A DNA stretch of 64,000 nucleotides from Levilinea sp. (GCA_029975215.1 JARKPO010000005.1:124001-188000); one strand, 5' to 3'; counted from the first letter of the stretch, positions 33,968-43,675 are shown. Program-made: numbers and translations. The notes: generated by a model not told the origin, from the letters alone.

Positions 33968-35134
33968 ATGCAGAGAAATCCTCAGATAGAGACCCTCGCG
34001 ATTCATGCCGGTCAGGGAGCGGATCCAGCCACCGGGGCAGTGATCACGCCGATTTACCAGACCTCGACCTATGCTCAGGCAGAGGTAGGAGTTACCAAAG
34101 GTTTTGATTACAGTCGCACAGCGAACCCAACCCGTCTAGCCCTTGAACAATGCCTGGCGGCGCTTGAAAGCGCATTGGCAGGTCAACCTGCCTATGGATT
34201 AGCCTTCTCATCCGGTATGGCAGCCACTGACACTCTGCTGCGCCTGATTAAGCCAGGTGAGCATGTTCTAGCTTCGAATGATGTCTACGGAGGTACCTTC
34301 CGCCTGTTTGAACGCGTGCTTAAGGAATACGGCCTCGAATTTTCGTATACCGATATCAGTGACCCAACCAGGGTGGAAGCCAGCCTTAGGCCTGAAACAA
34401 GATTGGTGTGGATCGAGACGCCGACCAATCCGTTGCTGAAAATTGCCGATATCGCGGAAATCTCTCGGCGAGTTAAAGCCCGTTCGACGAATATTCTGAT
34501 CGCTGTGGATAATACATTTGCCTCTCCCTACTTGCAGCAACCGCTCGCGCTGGGCGCTGATTTTGTCATCCATTCAACCACAAAATATCTGGGTGGGCAT
34601 TCCGATGTTATTGGTGGGGCAATCATTGTTCGAGAGAAAAGCCTATATGAACGCTTAAAATTTCTGCAAAATGCAATAGGTGCTGTCCCCGGGCCAATGG
34701 ATTGTTGGTTAACTTTGCGTGGAATCAAGACACTTGCCGTGCGGATGGAGCGTCATTCCGCAAATGCTGCCTCATTAGCCAATTTCCTCATACAGCATTC
34801 CGCTGTTGAAAATGTGATTTATCCTGGTCTCGAAAATCACCAGGGCCATGCTGTTGCGAAAAAGCAAATGCGCCTGTACGGTGGAATGATCTCGCTAATT
34901 TTGAAAGGTGGCGAAAAGGCAGCGCGCAAGATGGTCGAAACCACTCGTCTGTTCACGCTGGCGGAAAGCCTGGGCGGAGTGGAATCTCTCATCGAGGTCC
35001 CGGCTGCTATGACCCACGCTTCAGTCTCAGGCAGCGCTCTTGAAGTGCCCGCTGGGCTCGTGCGGCTGTCCGTTGGTATTGAAAATGTAGACGATTTACT
35101 TGCTGATCTGGACCAGGCCTTGCGCAGTTTGTGA
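33968..35134 (+). CDS. Cystathionine gamma-lyase/gamma-synthase, PLP-dependent
   Basis: 388 residues of the Cys/Met metabolism PLP family. Visible are the Tyr-Arg pair region YSRTANPTRLALE, the SSGMAATDTLL phosphate-binding loop and the PLP lysine in HSTTKYLGGHSDV. AAGGAG precedes ATG 33968. Gamma-synthase and gamma-lyase are not separable by eye; convergent to a cystathionine beta-synthase, it is more likely the lyase of reverse transsulfuration, making cysteine. It is one of few plus-strand genes. Confidence 0.9.
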   Translation: MQRNPQIETLAIHAGQGADPATGAVITPIYQTSTYAQAEVGVTKGFDYSRTANPTRLALEQCLAALESALAGQPAYGLAFSSGMAATDTLLRLIKPGEHVLASNDVYGGTFRLFERVLKEYGLEFSYTDISDPTRVEASLRPETRLVWIETPTNPLLKIADIAEISRRVKARSTNILIAVDNTFASPYLQQPLALGADFVIHSTTKYLGGHSDVIGGAIIVREKSLYERLKFLQNAIGAVPGPMDCWLTLRGIKTLAVRMERHSANAASLANFLIQHSAVENVIYPGLENHQGHAVAKKQMRLYGGMISLILKGGEKAARKMVETTRLFTLAESLGGVESLIEVPAAMTHASVSGSALEVPAGLVRLSVGIENVDDLLADLDQALRSL

Positions 35135-35151
35135 AATCATCTGGATTTGAA

Positions 35152-35186
35152 AAGAAGCAGGCGTTTCCAAGAATGGAAACGCCTGC
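35152..35186. terminator. Shared terminator of convergent cystathionine genes
   Basis: GCAGGCGTTTCC (35157-35168) pairs perfectly with 35175-35186 over a 6-nt loop. On the minus strand it is followed by TTCTTTTC, so it best serves the beta-synthase gene; no T run follows on the plus strand. Confidence 0.7.
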
Positions 35187-35200
35187 TGTGATCTGGGCGA

Positions 35201-36649
35201 TCAGCCGATTTTTTCAGTGAGATAATCGATCAAGTCGATCTTCGTCAGCATCCCAACGGGCCGCCCTTCGTTATCTGTGATGACAACCACTTTGCCATGA
35301 TCGAATGAAGGCAACACACTTTCAATACTGGCATCTGGCCTGGCTGTCAGTACACCTGGATTGATGATCGAGGTGATGGTTTCTAGAGGATCATGCACAT
35401 GATTGGAGTGCAGAAGGTGATCGAGGATATCTGACTCCCCGACCATCCCGATCAATTTGCCATCTTTGTCGACCACCGGAAGCTGGGATATATCATACCT
35501 GGTCATTTTCTCTACGACCGTGTTCATTTCTTCGTCAGGGCAGGTTACAACCAGGGAGAGCTTTTGGTGGGCTTCAATGACAGCTGAGATCGGGTCGGTG
35601 GTTTTGCTGTCGGGAAGAAATCCGTTCTCGCGCATCCAATTATCGTCAAACAACTTGGTCAGATAACGATTGCCGGAGTCAGGCAGGATGACGACGGCGT
35701 TTTGCCCCGGCTTTAAGGATCGGACGATCTTTGATTTCAATAATCCGGCAACGGCCGACCCGGAAGAACCGCCGGCAAAGATACCCTCCTCTCGGACAAG
35801 CCGCCGGGCCATCTGGAAAGACTCCCGATCATCCACCTGGACGATCTCATCGATAATAGATAGTTCCAACGTGGATGGCAGGAAATCCTCACCGATTCCC
35901 TCGATCTTATAGGTCTTCGGATGCGGATCAACAGGCAGATGTCCGAGTTTCCAGGTATCGTAGAGTAGAGAACCCTGAATATCTACCCCTACCACTTTGA
36001 TTTTCGGATTCTGTTCTTTTAGGAACCGTGCAGTTCCGCTAATCGTGCCGCCGGTGCCAATGCCTGCTACGAGCACATCAATCTTGCCTGAGGTCTGCTC
36101 CCATATTTCGGGTCCTGTTAAGCGGTAATGGGCGATTGGATTGGCCGGGTTGTGATACTGATTGGCCAAAATGCTGTTCGGTGTCTCTCGGACGATCCGG
36201 GCTGCAACGCTGTAATAACTTCGGGGATCCTCCGGTGCCACAGCGGTAGGTGTAATGACTACGCGGGCCCCGAATGCACGGAGGAAGCGGACTTTCTCAT
36301 CACTCATTTTGTCAGGCATCACGAAAACGCAGCGGTATCCCTTTACTGCGGCTGCCAGAGCCAGGCCGGCCCCGGTATTGCCAGATGTCGCCTCCACGAT
36401 CGTTCCGCCGGGTTTTAACCTACCTTCCGCTTCGGCATTTTCGATGATGGACAGGCCGATGCGGTCTTTAATCGAGCCAGCGGGATTAAAAAACTCGACC
36501 TTGGCGAATATATTAGCGGTGGTACTTCCAAACACAACCTGGTTGAGACGAACCAAAGGGGTATGGCCAATGGCCTGCAATATGTTTCGATAGACTCCAG
36601 CATGTCGTTCCACGATGGTGGAGTTTTTAACTGCATTCGTAGTTGTCAT
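35201..36649 (-). CDS. Cystathionine beta-synthase with C-terminal CBS-domain pair
   Basis: 482 residues from ATG 36649 (AAGGAAG upstream; a longer frame to 36718 reads through the leader hairpin and is rejected). The PLP fold-type II core has NPAGSIKDRIGLSII with the PLP lysine, EATSGNTGAGLA and GIGTGGTISGTARFL; the GGSSGSAVAG loop follows. Residues about 350-480 are two CBS domains that may bind an adenosyl ligand. It condenses serine and homocysteine to cystathionine. A structured leader lies at 36672-36765. Confidence 0.9.
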   Translation of the reverse strand: MTTTNAVKNSTIVERHAGVYRNILQAIGHTPLVRLNQVVFGSTTANIFAKVEFFNPAGSIKDRIGLSIIENAEAEGRLKPGGTIVEATSGNTGAGLALAAAVKGYRCVFVMPDKMSDEKVRFLRAFGARVVITPTAVAPEDPRSYYSVAARIVRETPNSILANQYHNPANPIAHYRLTGPEIWEQTSGKIDVLVAGIGTGGTISGTARFLKEQNPKIKVVGVDIQGSLLYDTWKLGHLPVDPHPKTYKIEGIGEDFLPSTLELSIIDEIVQVDDRESFQMARRLVREEGIFAGGSSGSAVAGLLKSKIVRSLKPGQNAVVILPDSGNRYLTKLFDDNWMRENGFLPDSKTTDPISAVIEAHQKLSLVVTCPDEEMNTVVEKMTRYDISQLPVVDKDGKLIGMVGESDILDHLLHSNHVHDPLETITSIINPGVLTARPDASIESVLPSFDHGKVVVITDNEGRPVGMLTKIDLIDYLTEKIG

Positions 36650-36671
36650 TGCTATTCTTCCTTGAAATGAA

Positions 36672-36765
36672 AAGGCCAACTGCAACAAAAAACGGCAGAC
36701 AGATGCACCGTTGCACATTACGAAAAGTGCGGGGTGACTGTCTGCCGTCTGCGGCAGTTGGCCTT
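36672..36765 (-). promoter_or_regulatory. Nested three-stem leader RNA before cystathionine beta-synthase
   Basis: Three nested perfect stems on the same axis: outer 12 bp (36672-36683 with 36754-36765, AAGGCCAACTGC type), middle 9 bp (GGCAGACAG, 36694-36702 with 36738-36746), inner 4 bp (36713-36716 with 36727-36730). The 3' end lies 22 nt before the ATG and is followed by TTTTCATTT, so it could act as attenuator. A related CATCTGTCT-containing segment with its own GC-rich hairpin lies upstream at about 36787-36825. It does not match the SAM-I, SAM-II or SAH consensus as far as can be seen. Confidence 0.55.
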
Positions 36766-36933
36766 GAATTTTTCCAGGCTAGGTTCGCGGCGGTGAAGAC
36801 AGTCCCCGCCGTAGACAGATGCACAGTTCCATTTTGCTGCTTTCAGATCTCATTTCCATGGTGGTCCAAGTATACCATCATCAAATCAGGTGTTGATTCA
36901 TAGAAGTAAGCGCGTCAAGAAACCCCGAGGGTA

Positions 36934-37311
36934 TCACTCAACGATCAGTTTTCCCCGCAGCATCCCCATTTGGCATTGAAAGCCATATTCGCCTGGCTTG
37001 TCGGGTGTAAATTCTACCGTCACTTCCTGCCCTTCTGGCAGCTTAGCGCTCTGGCTGAAGTCTGGAAACAGCACCATTTCTGAACAGGTCGAGCTTTCCT
37101 GGCGCGTAAACCTCATGCGCAACGGTTGCCCAGCTTTTACCACAATGATATCCGGGGTATACCCTCCTTTTACTGTGATGGCCACTTCCTGGACACCACC
37201 TGCGCCGGCGTTAACTCTTGTCTGGCCTTTCGGCGCTAACCAGAAAAACCAGGCGATGAATAAACAGAGGGCGATGCCCCCAAAGGTTATGAAAATCTGA
37301 ACAGGTGTCAT
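36934..37311 (-). CDS. Membrane-anchored cupredoxin-like protein
   Basis: 125 residues: N-terminal helix (about 5-24), then a cupredoxin domain with EVAITVKGGYTPDIIVVKAGQ, STCSEMVLFPDF and a terminal GEYGFQCQMGMLRGKL. The Cys-x3-Met and upstream Cys are typical of plastocyanin/EfeO-cupredoxin-like copper sites found beside Cu ATPases. ATGA overlap with the thioredoxin-like gene. Probably passes copper to or from the ATPase. Confidence 0.8.
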   Translation of the reverse strand: MTPVQIFITFGGIALCLFIAWFFWLAPKGQTRVNAGAGGVQEVAITVKGGYTPDIIVVKAGQPLRMRFTRQESSTCSEMVLFPDFSQSAKLPEGQEVTVEFTPDKPGEYGFQCQMGMLRGKLIVE

Positions 37312-37634
37312 TTCGCTGTTTCCTTATCTTTTCTGATGTCAATTAGCTTTTGGCGAAGCATCTCTACGGTCGGCCAACCCTTCAATCCACCTGGAGTTTT
37401 ATACACCCGGCAGTTCATTGAATAGGCAGATCGGTTTTCTGGCCAGAAATCCTTTCCATCAATCTGGAAGGAAGGCGATCCAAGAAATTTTGTGGCAGCC
37501 GCCTCCTGGTCAGTTTCAATCCTAATTGGGTTGATTGAGTAATCCAGTTGTTCTTCCTTCAATGCAGATTGAAGATTGGTCAGGGCTGTATTCCACGACG
37601 GGCAGCCATCAAAATACAACAGATTGATCGTCAT
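37308..37634 (-). CDS. Small thioredoxin-fold protein of heavy-metal operon
   Basis: 108 residues starting MTINLLYFDGCPSWNTAL: a thioredoxin-like fold with only the first Cys of the active-site motif (C-P-S-W), a GSPSFQIDGKDF cis-Pro loop and a second NCRVY Cys. Such proteins are common next to mercury or copper genes. It lies between the Cu ATPase (7 bases upstream) and the cupredoxin gene (overlap). Confidence 0.72.
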   Translation of the reverse strand: MTINLLYFDGCPSWNTALTNLQSALKEEQLDYSINPIRIETDQEAAATKFLGSPSFQIDGKDFWPENRSAYSMNCRVYKTPGGLKGWPTVEMLRQKLIDIRKDKETAK

Positions 37635-37641
37635 GCTTGCC

Positions 37642-40299
37642 TCATTTGGCGGAGAATTTTGGGCGAAAACCTCGTAAGCGATTGGCGTTGCTGACCACCG
37701 TCACAGACGAGAAAGCCATGGCAGCACCTGCCAGCAGAGGGCTGAGTAGCAGCTCAAAGAAGGGGAACAAAACACCCATGGCGATGGGGACTCCTAAGAT
37801 GTTATAGATGAACGCGCCAACCAGGTTCTGCTTGATATTGCGCATGGTCGCCCGGCTAACCTCGATGGCAGTGACCACACCCTTCAGGCTTCCCTTGATC
37901 AGGGTGATATCCGAAGCCTCGATGGCCACATCTGTGCCGGTTCCGATCGCTAAACCAACATCGGCCTGCGCCAGCGCCGGGGCGTCGTTGATTCCATCCC
38001 CAACCATCGCAACCTTTTTGCCTTCGGCTTGTAGCAGGTGAACGTTGTGGGCTTTATCTTCTGGCAAAACTTCAGCCAGGACGCGATCCAAACCCACCTG
38101 GCGGGCAATCGCTTCGGCTGTGCGGCGGTTATCGCCGGTAATCATCACCACCTCAATGCCCATCTGGTGCAATGCAGCGATAGCTTCTTTGGAGTCTTCT
38201 TTAACAGTATCGGCAACGGCGATAATGCCGGCTGCCTTGCCATCCACGGCGGCAAACATGGGCGTTTTCCCATCATTCGCCAGGGTTTCAGATTTGGCTT
38301 CCAGGTCGCCGAGATCAACGTTCAAGCGCTTCAACATCTTTAGATTACCGAGTGCTACCTTACGTCCATCGACTGTTGCAGTGACGCCATGCCCGGGGAT
38401 CGCTTCGAAGGCTTCCGGCTTACCCAACGCCAATCCTTTGGCCTTCGCTCCTTCCACAATTGCTTCGGCCAGAGGGTGTTCACTGACCGTTTCCACTGAA
38501 GCGGCCAATCTCAAGAGTTCGTCACTCAGGATTGATTGTTGAGCTGCAACGATAACATCGGTTAGTTCAGGCTTGCCCTTGGTAATTGTGCCAGTTTTAT
38601 CCAAGACGACGGTCTTGATCGATTGTGCGGTTTGCAGCGCTTCTCCGGAACGGATCAGGATACCGTTCTCAGCACCTTTGCCGATGCCAACCATCAGGCT
38701 CATCGGGGTGGCAAGGCCCAGGGCGCATGGGCAGGCGATGATCAGCACCGATACAGCGGTGACCAGGCCGTAAACAAGCTGCGGCTGCGGGCCGAAGTCG
38801 AACCAGACTACAAAGGTCAGAACAGCCAGGATCATCACGATGGGTACAAAGTATCCCGAGATGGTATCCGCCAGACGCGCGATGGGCGCCTTACTGTTTT
38901 GGGCATCCTGCACCATCTTGACGATTTGAGCCAGGGCGGTATCTTTCCCGACTTTGGTGGTGCGGAACTTGAATGCTCCGGTCTTGTTGAGCGTGGCGCC
39001 GATGACTTCATCCCCCACTTTCTTAGAAGCCGGCAAACTTTCTCCTGTCAGCATAGATTCGTCAACAGCTGAGCTGCCTTCCAAAATGACGCCGTCCACT
39101 GGTACCTTTTCACCGGGGCGCACCTGGACGACATCTCCGACAAGAACTTCTTCAACTGGAATATCCATTTCCATGTCATTGCGTATAACGCGCGCGGTTT
39201 TTGCCTGCAGGCCCATCAGTTTTTTGATAGCTTCGCTGGTTCGTCCTTTTGCCCGAATCTCCAGCGCCTGCCCTAAAACAACCAGGGCGATGACCACAGC
39301 TACCACGTCAAAGAAGGGCTCGGATGTTCCTTCCGGGAAAATTCCTGGGAAGACAATTGCGACAACTGAATACAGCCAGGCAGCGCCCGTGCCCAACGCA
39401 ATCAACGTGTTCATATTGGCGGCGCGATGTTTGAGCGCAGCCCAGGCTCCGGTGAAGAAATCACTACCAGACCAGAAAAGAACCGGTAAGGTCAGCAGAG
39501 CGGCTCCAAACCAGGTGATCCGCAGAGTTTCCATCGACCAATCTTTTACGATGGGGATGAATTTAGGGTAGGCGGTGATCAACACTGGAATTGACACAAG
39601 CGCTGCAAACCAAAACTTGCGCATCAAGCGTTGATATTCTTTTTCGTGAGCTGCCTGCTGTTGGTCGACGGGTTCTTCACTCACCGCGGGGCGGGTTTTA
39701 TACCCCCAACTCTCGATCGCGGTGTTCAACTGCTTGAGGGAAGTTTGTTCGGGCAAATAATCGACCGTCGCTTCCTGTGTCCCCAGGTTGACCGAGGCAT
39801 TTAACACACCGGGGGTAGCCTTCAGCTCATTCTCGATGAATCCCACGCAAGAAGCGCAGCGGATGTTTTCGATGCTAATCCGTTTTTGCGCACCGCCTAC
39901 CTGATAACCGGTTTTTTTAATTGTCGTCACGATGTCTAAGATTTGGATCGTTTCAGGGGCATAATCGACCACGGCGATTCCCGCCTTCGCATTCATGACT
40001 ACTCTCTCTACTCCGTGCAGCTTTTCGAGCACCGATCGGATCAAAACTCCACCGGGCTGCCCTTCCTTAGCGAGACCGAGTATGGGAAGCTCGACCTGCA
40101 GCAAGGAGGAATCCGGATTGAAGCCGGTCGTTGCAGAAGCAGCGGGTTGGCTGGAATGATGGGCATACTGGTGGGGATTGGCATCGAATTGTTTGACGCA
40201 ATTTTCTGAGCAGAAATAATACGGCTGCCCCATGTGTTCTCGCGTGGCAAAAGCCGTGCCCGGCTCTATTTCCATACCGCAAACTGGATCTTTTACCAT
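37642..40299 (-). CDS. copA: Copper-translocating P1B-type ATPase with N-terminal YHS and HMA domains
   Basis: 885 residues from ATG 40299 (GAGG seven bases upstream). Order: YHS domain ([21 protein letters not shown]), a degenerate HMA repeat lacking CxxC, a second HMA with CASC ([12 protein letters not shown]), eight helices, the ion-binding [10 protein letters not shown], phosphorylation site [14 protein letters not shown] (HP locus) and [13 protein letters not shown] plus CASC indicates Cu(I) transport. Its promoter region carries the regulon operator (40343-40434). Confidence 0.92.
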   Translation of the reverse strand: MVKDPVCGMEIEPGTAFATREHMGQPYYFCSENCVKQFDANPHQYAHHSSQPAASATTGFNPDSSLLQVELPILGLAKEGQPGGVLIRSVLEKLHGVERVVMNAKAGIAVVDYAPETIQILDIVTTIKKTGYQVGGAQKRISIENIRCASCVGFIENELKATPGVLNASVNLGTQEATVDYLPEQTSLKQLNTAIESWGYKTRPAVSEEPVDQQQAAHEKEYQRLMRKFWFAALVSIPVLITAYPKFIPIVKDWSMETLRITWFGAALLTLPVLFWSGSDFFTGAWAALKHRAANMNTLIALGTGAAWLYSVVAIVFPGIFPEGTSEPFFDVVAVVIALVVLGQALEIRAKGRTSEAIKKLMGLQAKTARVIRNDMEMDIPVEEVLVGDVVQVRPGEKVPVDGVILEGSSAVDESMLTGESLPASKKVGDEVIGATLNKTGAFKFRTTKVGKDTALAQIVKMVQDAQNSKAPIARLADTISGYFVPIVMILAVLTFVVWFDFGPQPQLVYGLVTAVSVLIIACPCALGLATPMSLMVGIGKGAENGILIRSGEALQTAQSIKTVVLDKTGTITKGKPELTDVIVAAQQSILSDELLRLAASVETVSEHPLAEAIVEGAKAKGLALGKPEAFEAIPGHGVTATVDGRKVALGNLKMLKRLNVDLGDLEAKSETLANDGKTPMFAAVDGKAAGIIAVADTVKEDSKEAIAALHQMGIEVVMITGDNRRTAEAIARQVGLDRVLAEVLPEDKAHNVHLLQAEGKKVAMVGDGINDAPALAQADVGLAIGTGTDVAIEASDITLIKGSLKGVVTAIEVSRATMRNIKQNLVGAFIYNILGVPIAMGVLFPFFELLLSPLLAGAAMAFSSVTVVSNANRLRGFRPKFSAK

Positions 40300-40342
40300 A
40301 AATCGCCTCTTTCCAAAAATCATTGTTGATGTCTACCTCATC

Positions 40343-40434
40343 ATCATAGCATGCCACTCAATTGGCTTGCAGGGTCAAACAGCGAGGGTATCGTTAGGCA
40401 GATACCCTCGAAAGAAATTAGGCCATTATGCCTA
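40343..40434 (-). promoter_or_regulatory. Tandem regulon operators and -10 box for the Cu ATPase operon
   Basis: A perfect dyad TAGGC-CATTAT-GCCTA lies at 40419-40434. A second half-site, TAGGC at 40395-40399, is 24 bp closer to the gene; the centre of a dyad built on it is followed by exactly 54 nt and TATGAT (40348-40343) on the minus strand. A 10-bp hairpin (40383-40410), likely the terminator of the regulator gene, contains the half-site in its loop. Confidence 0.62.
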
Positions 40435-40484
40435 TTCCGCAGGCTGTTGAAATTATATAGCTGCCACAATTGGCAAGTTATCTA

Positions 40485-41192
40485 TCAAATCTCAAAGGTA
40501 ATAGCATGTTCATGTGTCTCTTCCGGAAGTTGAATTAATCCCAGGGAGACTCCGCGCATTACGGCTTCCGTGCGACTGGCGGCCTGCAGTTTTTCAAAGA
40601 TCCGCGCGATGTGGCCTTGCACCGTCCGGTCGCTGATCTTGAGTTTGATTCCGACTACCTTGTTGGTCAATCCCCTGGCAACCAGGGAAAGGATTTCGAT
40701 TTCGCGGTCCGTCAAAGGCTCGTAAAACGGTGCCGGATTCGGGTTAGCGATCTGCGCCATAATTTTGGGTAGAATCTCCGCGTCTAGAACCGATTTGCCT
40801 TGATAAACGTCCCTCACCGCATTAATGATCTCGTCAGGCGACGCAGTTTTGAGCACGTAACCGTTCGCACCGGTCTTCAAAACGGCAGTAATGTAAGGAT
40901 CATCATCGTAGGATGTGAGGATGAGCACACCAATCGGCCAACGGTGAGCGCGTATCACGCGCGAAACTTCAATTCCCGTAGCTTTCGGCATCTGGATATC
41001 AAGGACGGCGACGTCTGGCGCCATCCTTTCGATCATTTCTACAGCCAGCTCGCCGTCGGAGGCTTCGCCGATCACCTGAATGTCGCCGGCCCGTTCCAAA
41101 AACTGGCGTATGCCAGCCCGGACAACTGCATGGTCATCTGCCAGTAATACTCGAATCGTCGACTTCTTTTCTTCATTGCCCTTCATGTTCAT
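40485..41192 (-). CDS. NarL/FixJ-family response regulator (orphan)
   Basis: 235 residues. Receiver with DDHAVVRAGIRQFLE, phosphorylatable Asp in VAVLDIQMPKATG and the Lys in YVLKTASPDEI; C-terminal LuxR-type HTH (LTDREIEILSLVARGLTNK, ISDRTVQGHIARIFEKL). Very similar to the regulator at 50582-51259, but no kinase adjoins it. It is the last gene of the multicopper oxidase operon (20-base overlap with the DUF2085 gene). One of two candidates to bind the TAGGC-N6-GCCTA dyads. Confidence 0.9.
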   Translation of the reverse strand: MNMKGNEEKKSTIRVLLADDHAVVRAGIRQFLERAGDIQVIGEASDGELAVEMIERMAPDVAVLDIQMPKATGIEVSRVIRAHRWPIGVLILTSYDDDPYITAVLKTGANGYVLKTASPDEIINAVRDVYQGKSVLDAEILPKIMAQIANPNPAPFYEPLTDREIEILSLVARGLTNKVVGIKLKISDRTVQGHIARIFEKLQAASRTEAVMRGVSLGLIQLPEETHEHAITFEI

Positions 41193-42033
41193 TCACTTTC
41201 ATTTCCCGATCATCCATCCCATTCGGATTTCCAGGTAAATTGAACTGCGAAACATATACTCTTGCGAGATGTTCTCTTCCCTCTTGCAACAACTTTTGCT
41301 GTTGGCTTTTATATTTTACAACCTCAGCTGAATCCATCGCGGCGATATGGATATAGGGGAAACCGAACCAGACAATGCTCAAACCAAAGAATATGCCGGT
41401 GATCAGGCGCATCCAGGCATTGAAAGACCCCCAGGCATCTCCCGCGTAAAACGAAGGCGCGAAGGAATGATTAGTCAATGCTGCCAACCAGGCATTGCTA
41501 TCCCGAAACCCTTGCCCTAACCCGGCCAGGTCACTCAAGAAATGCGTCGTGCCATCGATCGCCATGGGCAAAAGGAACACGACCAGCCCCCACCAGGGCA
41601 ATCGGCGGATCTTCTTCCGGAACAACCCCCATAACATTCCGAAAATCCAGAGACTGGTAAACATCGACACCATCCGGTCGGACCAGGCCACCTTCCAGCC
41701 CATCTGCGGATTTCCTACAAACTGCCGGAGCACTGCAATGTCGTTGGTGTTTTTCCAGGCCGATTGGATTTCTCCGATGGAATAAGAAATTTTGGGGCCG
41801 AACAAGAAATACGAGCGTTCCGGCAGTTGGTGACAGAGGTAAGAATAGATCCAGTAAATAACCTTTCCCGGAGCAGTCAAACCGGCCTGCATCAGGGCCG
41901 GCGCAAGAAAGGGGCTTATAACGTAAAAGCCGATCAATATGCTGACAAGCAGAACCCAGTGCCGGCTAAACCAGAGGATGAATTGGTCGGATTTATTAAG
42001 AGGGTGAGTTGATATTTGGATCGAGGGGTTCAT
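41173..42033 (-). CDS. DUF2085-family membrane protein
   Basis: 286 residues from ATG 42033 (GGAG nine bases upstream; ATG 42048 lies inside a long palindrome and lacks a site). About six helices; the signature SYLCHQLPERSYFLFG is characteristic of DUF2085, and DGTTHFLSDL follows the fifth helix. The conserved Cys-His may bind metal or heme, but the function is unknown. It belongs to the multicopper oxidase operon. Confidence 0.75.
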   Translation of the reverse strand: MNPSIQISTHPLNKSDQFILWFSRHWVLLVSILIGFYVISPFLAPALMQAGLTAPGKVIYWIYSYLCHQLPERSYFLFGPKISYSIGEIQSAWKNTNDIAVLRQFVGNPQMGWKVAWSDRMVSMFTSLWIFGMLWGLFRKKIRRLPWWGLVVFLLPMAIDGTTHFLSDLAGLGQGFRDSNAWLAALTNHSFAPSFYAGDAWGSFNAWMRLITGIFFGLSIVWFGFPYIHIAAMDSAEVVKYKSQQQKLLQEGREHLARVYVSQFNLPGNPNGMDDREMKVNEHEGQ

Positions 42034-42046
42034 CGGGAAATTCTCC

Positions 42047-42084
42047 ATTCTCTGGCGCGTCCGTATACGGACGCGCCAGAGAAT
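42047..42084. repeat. 38-bp perfect palindrome
   Basis: Every base from 42047 to 42084 pairs about a centre in GTATAC: arms of ATTCTCTGGCGCGTCCGTA type, no loop. It lies between the FixH/YtkA-like gene and the DUF2085 gene, 13 bases before the latter's start. No T run follows on the minus strand, so it would be a cruciform or an mRNA processing or translation-control hairpin, not a standard terminator. Confidence 0.85.
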
Positions 42085-42101
42085 CTAAAACAGCATCCGG
42101 A

Positions 42102-42494
42102 TCATGGAATCTTCAAATCAAAATCCTTTTTCACATCCAGTCCTTCTTTTCGTACGTACACTGTAATTTTCCATGTTCCCGACATGCTGAAATCAGCGGT
42201 AATGGCATACTTGCCACCTTCTTGTTCTGTCGCTGGGCCGCTCATCGTCATGCCAGTCATATCGGTGTGATCGGCGCTAACGTCCACGGTCGCTCCAGTC
42301 AGAGGCTGTCCATCCTGGTCTTCCAGCTTCAGGATGATTTCGTTTTTCCCGGTGACCGGTGGGGCGGGAGTAGTTACCAGGGTGAATTTCACCGGTTCGG
42401 TTGATTTATCTTGCGTTTGGGCAGCACTCGAACATCCTGCCAGTAGGGCTGCCACAATGATGAGCATTCCAATCCAAATAATGCGCGGTTTCAT
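42102..42494 (-). CDS. Lipoprotein with FixH/YtkA-like domain
   Basis: 130 residues: lipobox LLAGC, then a small Ig-like domain (KNEIILKLEDQDGQPLTGATVDV; SMSGTWKITVYVRKEG) resembling the YtkA/FixH-like family, with a Met/His-rich DHTDMTGMTMSG strand that could bind copper. It is 11 bases after the multicopper oxidase gene. Confidence 0.75.
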   Translation of the reverse strand: MKPRIIWIGMLIIVAALLAGCSSAAQTQDKSTEPVKFTLVTTPAPPVTGKNEIILKLEDQDGQPLTGATVDVSADHTDMTGMTMSGPATEQEGGKYAITADFSMSGTWKITVYVRKEGLDVKKDFDLKIP

Positions 42495-42505
42495 GTTTTC
42501 TCCAC

Positions 42506-43567
42506 TTAATCGGTAACGTTAATCATCAGCATCAAACCACCGGGTTCGACGTTGTCGTTGGTGGTATGGTGCAAAATGTGACAGTGCAGCATCCATTGGC
42601 CGGTTTCAGTAGCGACAAACTCTATATCGTACCGCTCGCCTGGTGACACCAGCACAGTATCTTTGGTCAGTTGGGCTGCTTCGGGGACCGGGTGACCATC
42701 CGTTGCCACGATTTTGAATGGAACCCCATGCAAGTGGATGGGATGAACGAACTGCCCAATCCCTGTCAGACGCAGACGAACGAGCTGCCCCTTTTTGACG
42801 TTGATCGTTTCTGTTTCCGGGAAAGACTTCCCATTGATGGTGAAATAATTCGGTTCCATGCCTGCCATGGGCATGGCGGCAAAGGTATTGCCATTCTTCA
42901 CCAGCCACTCGGAGATCATCAGGTCGACATCCACATCCGGTTTGGGTGCCTCTGGCTCTTTGGGGTCAATGATAAACGGTGCATACAATCCTGCCGAAAC
43001 CTGAACGTCACCCTCGTAATGCGAGTGGTACATGTAGGTGCCTGCCGGCTTAGCGAGAAACTCATAGGTGAAGGATTCCCCCGGTTGGATCGGCTTTTGG
43101 GTAACATCCGGTATTCCATCCATAGCATTCGGCACCGCAATGCCATGCCAGTGGATCGTGGTTGGCTCAGGGAGTTCGTTTTTCAGGATGATGCGAACTT
43201 TTTCGCCTTCGGTCACCCGAATCATTGGCCCGGGTACAGTCCCGTTGTAAGTCCAGGCGGTGACTGAAACATCTTTGGTAATCGGCCAGATAACTGGTTT
43301 GGCGGTCAAATCGAAAACCTTGATGTCGCCGTCCATGTGATAAGTCAGCGGTTGTCCGCCAATCGTTTCAGTCGCTTCTTGGACATTCTCGCCGCTGATA
43401 GGTTGCATCATATGAGAACTTCCCGGCGCTGCCATCATTGCGCCTGGGGTTGCAGTAGCATTCATCATGTTCCCCGTTCCCATTGCGGTCCTAGAACTAG
43501 GGGCGCAAGCGGCTAACAGGAAAACTCCTACGATGGCAATTGGCAAAAACCTGAGTGGTCTTCTCAA
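42506..43567 (-). CDS. Multicopper oxidase lipoprotein (two-domain type)
   Basis: 353 residues. The start is a TTG at 43567 six bases after AGGAGG; upstream codons lack such support. The lipobox LLAAC is followed by a Met-rich linker (GTGNMMNATATPGAMM). Copper-ligand motifs: TIHWHGI, YMYHSHY, HPIHLHG and MLHCHILHH. Only two cupredoxin domains are present (usual three-domain oxidases are about 500 residues), as in small laccases. Probably oxidises Cu(I) or a phenolic/metal substrate outside the membrane. The operator at 43660-43675 lies upstream. Confidence 0.88.
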   Translation of the reverse strand: MRRPLRFLPIAIVGVFLLAACAPSSRTAMGTGNMMNATATPGAMMAAPGSSHMMQPISGENVQEATETIGGQPLTYHMDGDIKVFDLTAKPVIWPITKDVSVTAWTYNGTVPGPMIRVTEGEKVRIILKNELPEPTTIHWHGIAVPNAMDGIPDVTQKPIQPGESFTYEFLAKPAGTYMYHSHYEGDVQVSAGLYAPFIIDPKEPEAPKPDVDVDLMISEWLVKNGNTFAAMPMAGMEPNYFTINGKSFPETETINVKKGQLVRLRLTGIGQFVHPIHLHGVPFKIVATDGHPVPEAAQLTKDTVLVSPGERYDIEFVATETGQWMLHCHILHHTTNDNVEPGGLMLMINVTD

Positions 43568-43610
43568 ATGGTTCCTCCTTGGGATCGAATTTTTTTGTTT
43601 GTTTCCCAAG

Positions 43611-43675
43611 GGTATACGAATTGACATAGAAGATGAAGCGCCGAATGGCCTGTGGCGAGTGGGCAATTATGCCTA
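43611..43675 (-). promoter_or_regulatory. Regulon operator and -10 box for multicopper oxidase operon
   Basis: TGGGC-AATTAT-GCCTA at 43660-43675, one mismatch to the dyad. The best -10 on the minus strand is TATACC (43616-43611), 51 nt from the dyad centre instead of 54. Operator to start codon: 93 bases. Confidence 0.5.

Noticed and set aside
36672-36765. SAM or SAH riboswitch before cystathionine beta-synthase
   Set aside because: The conserved core sequences of those classes could not be found; only the stems are evident, so it is reported as an unassigned leader.
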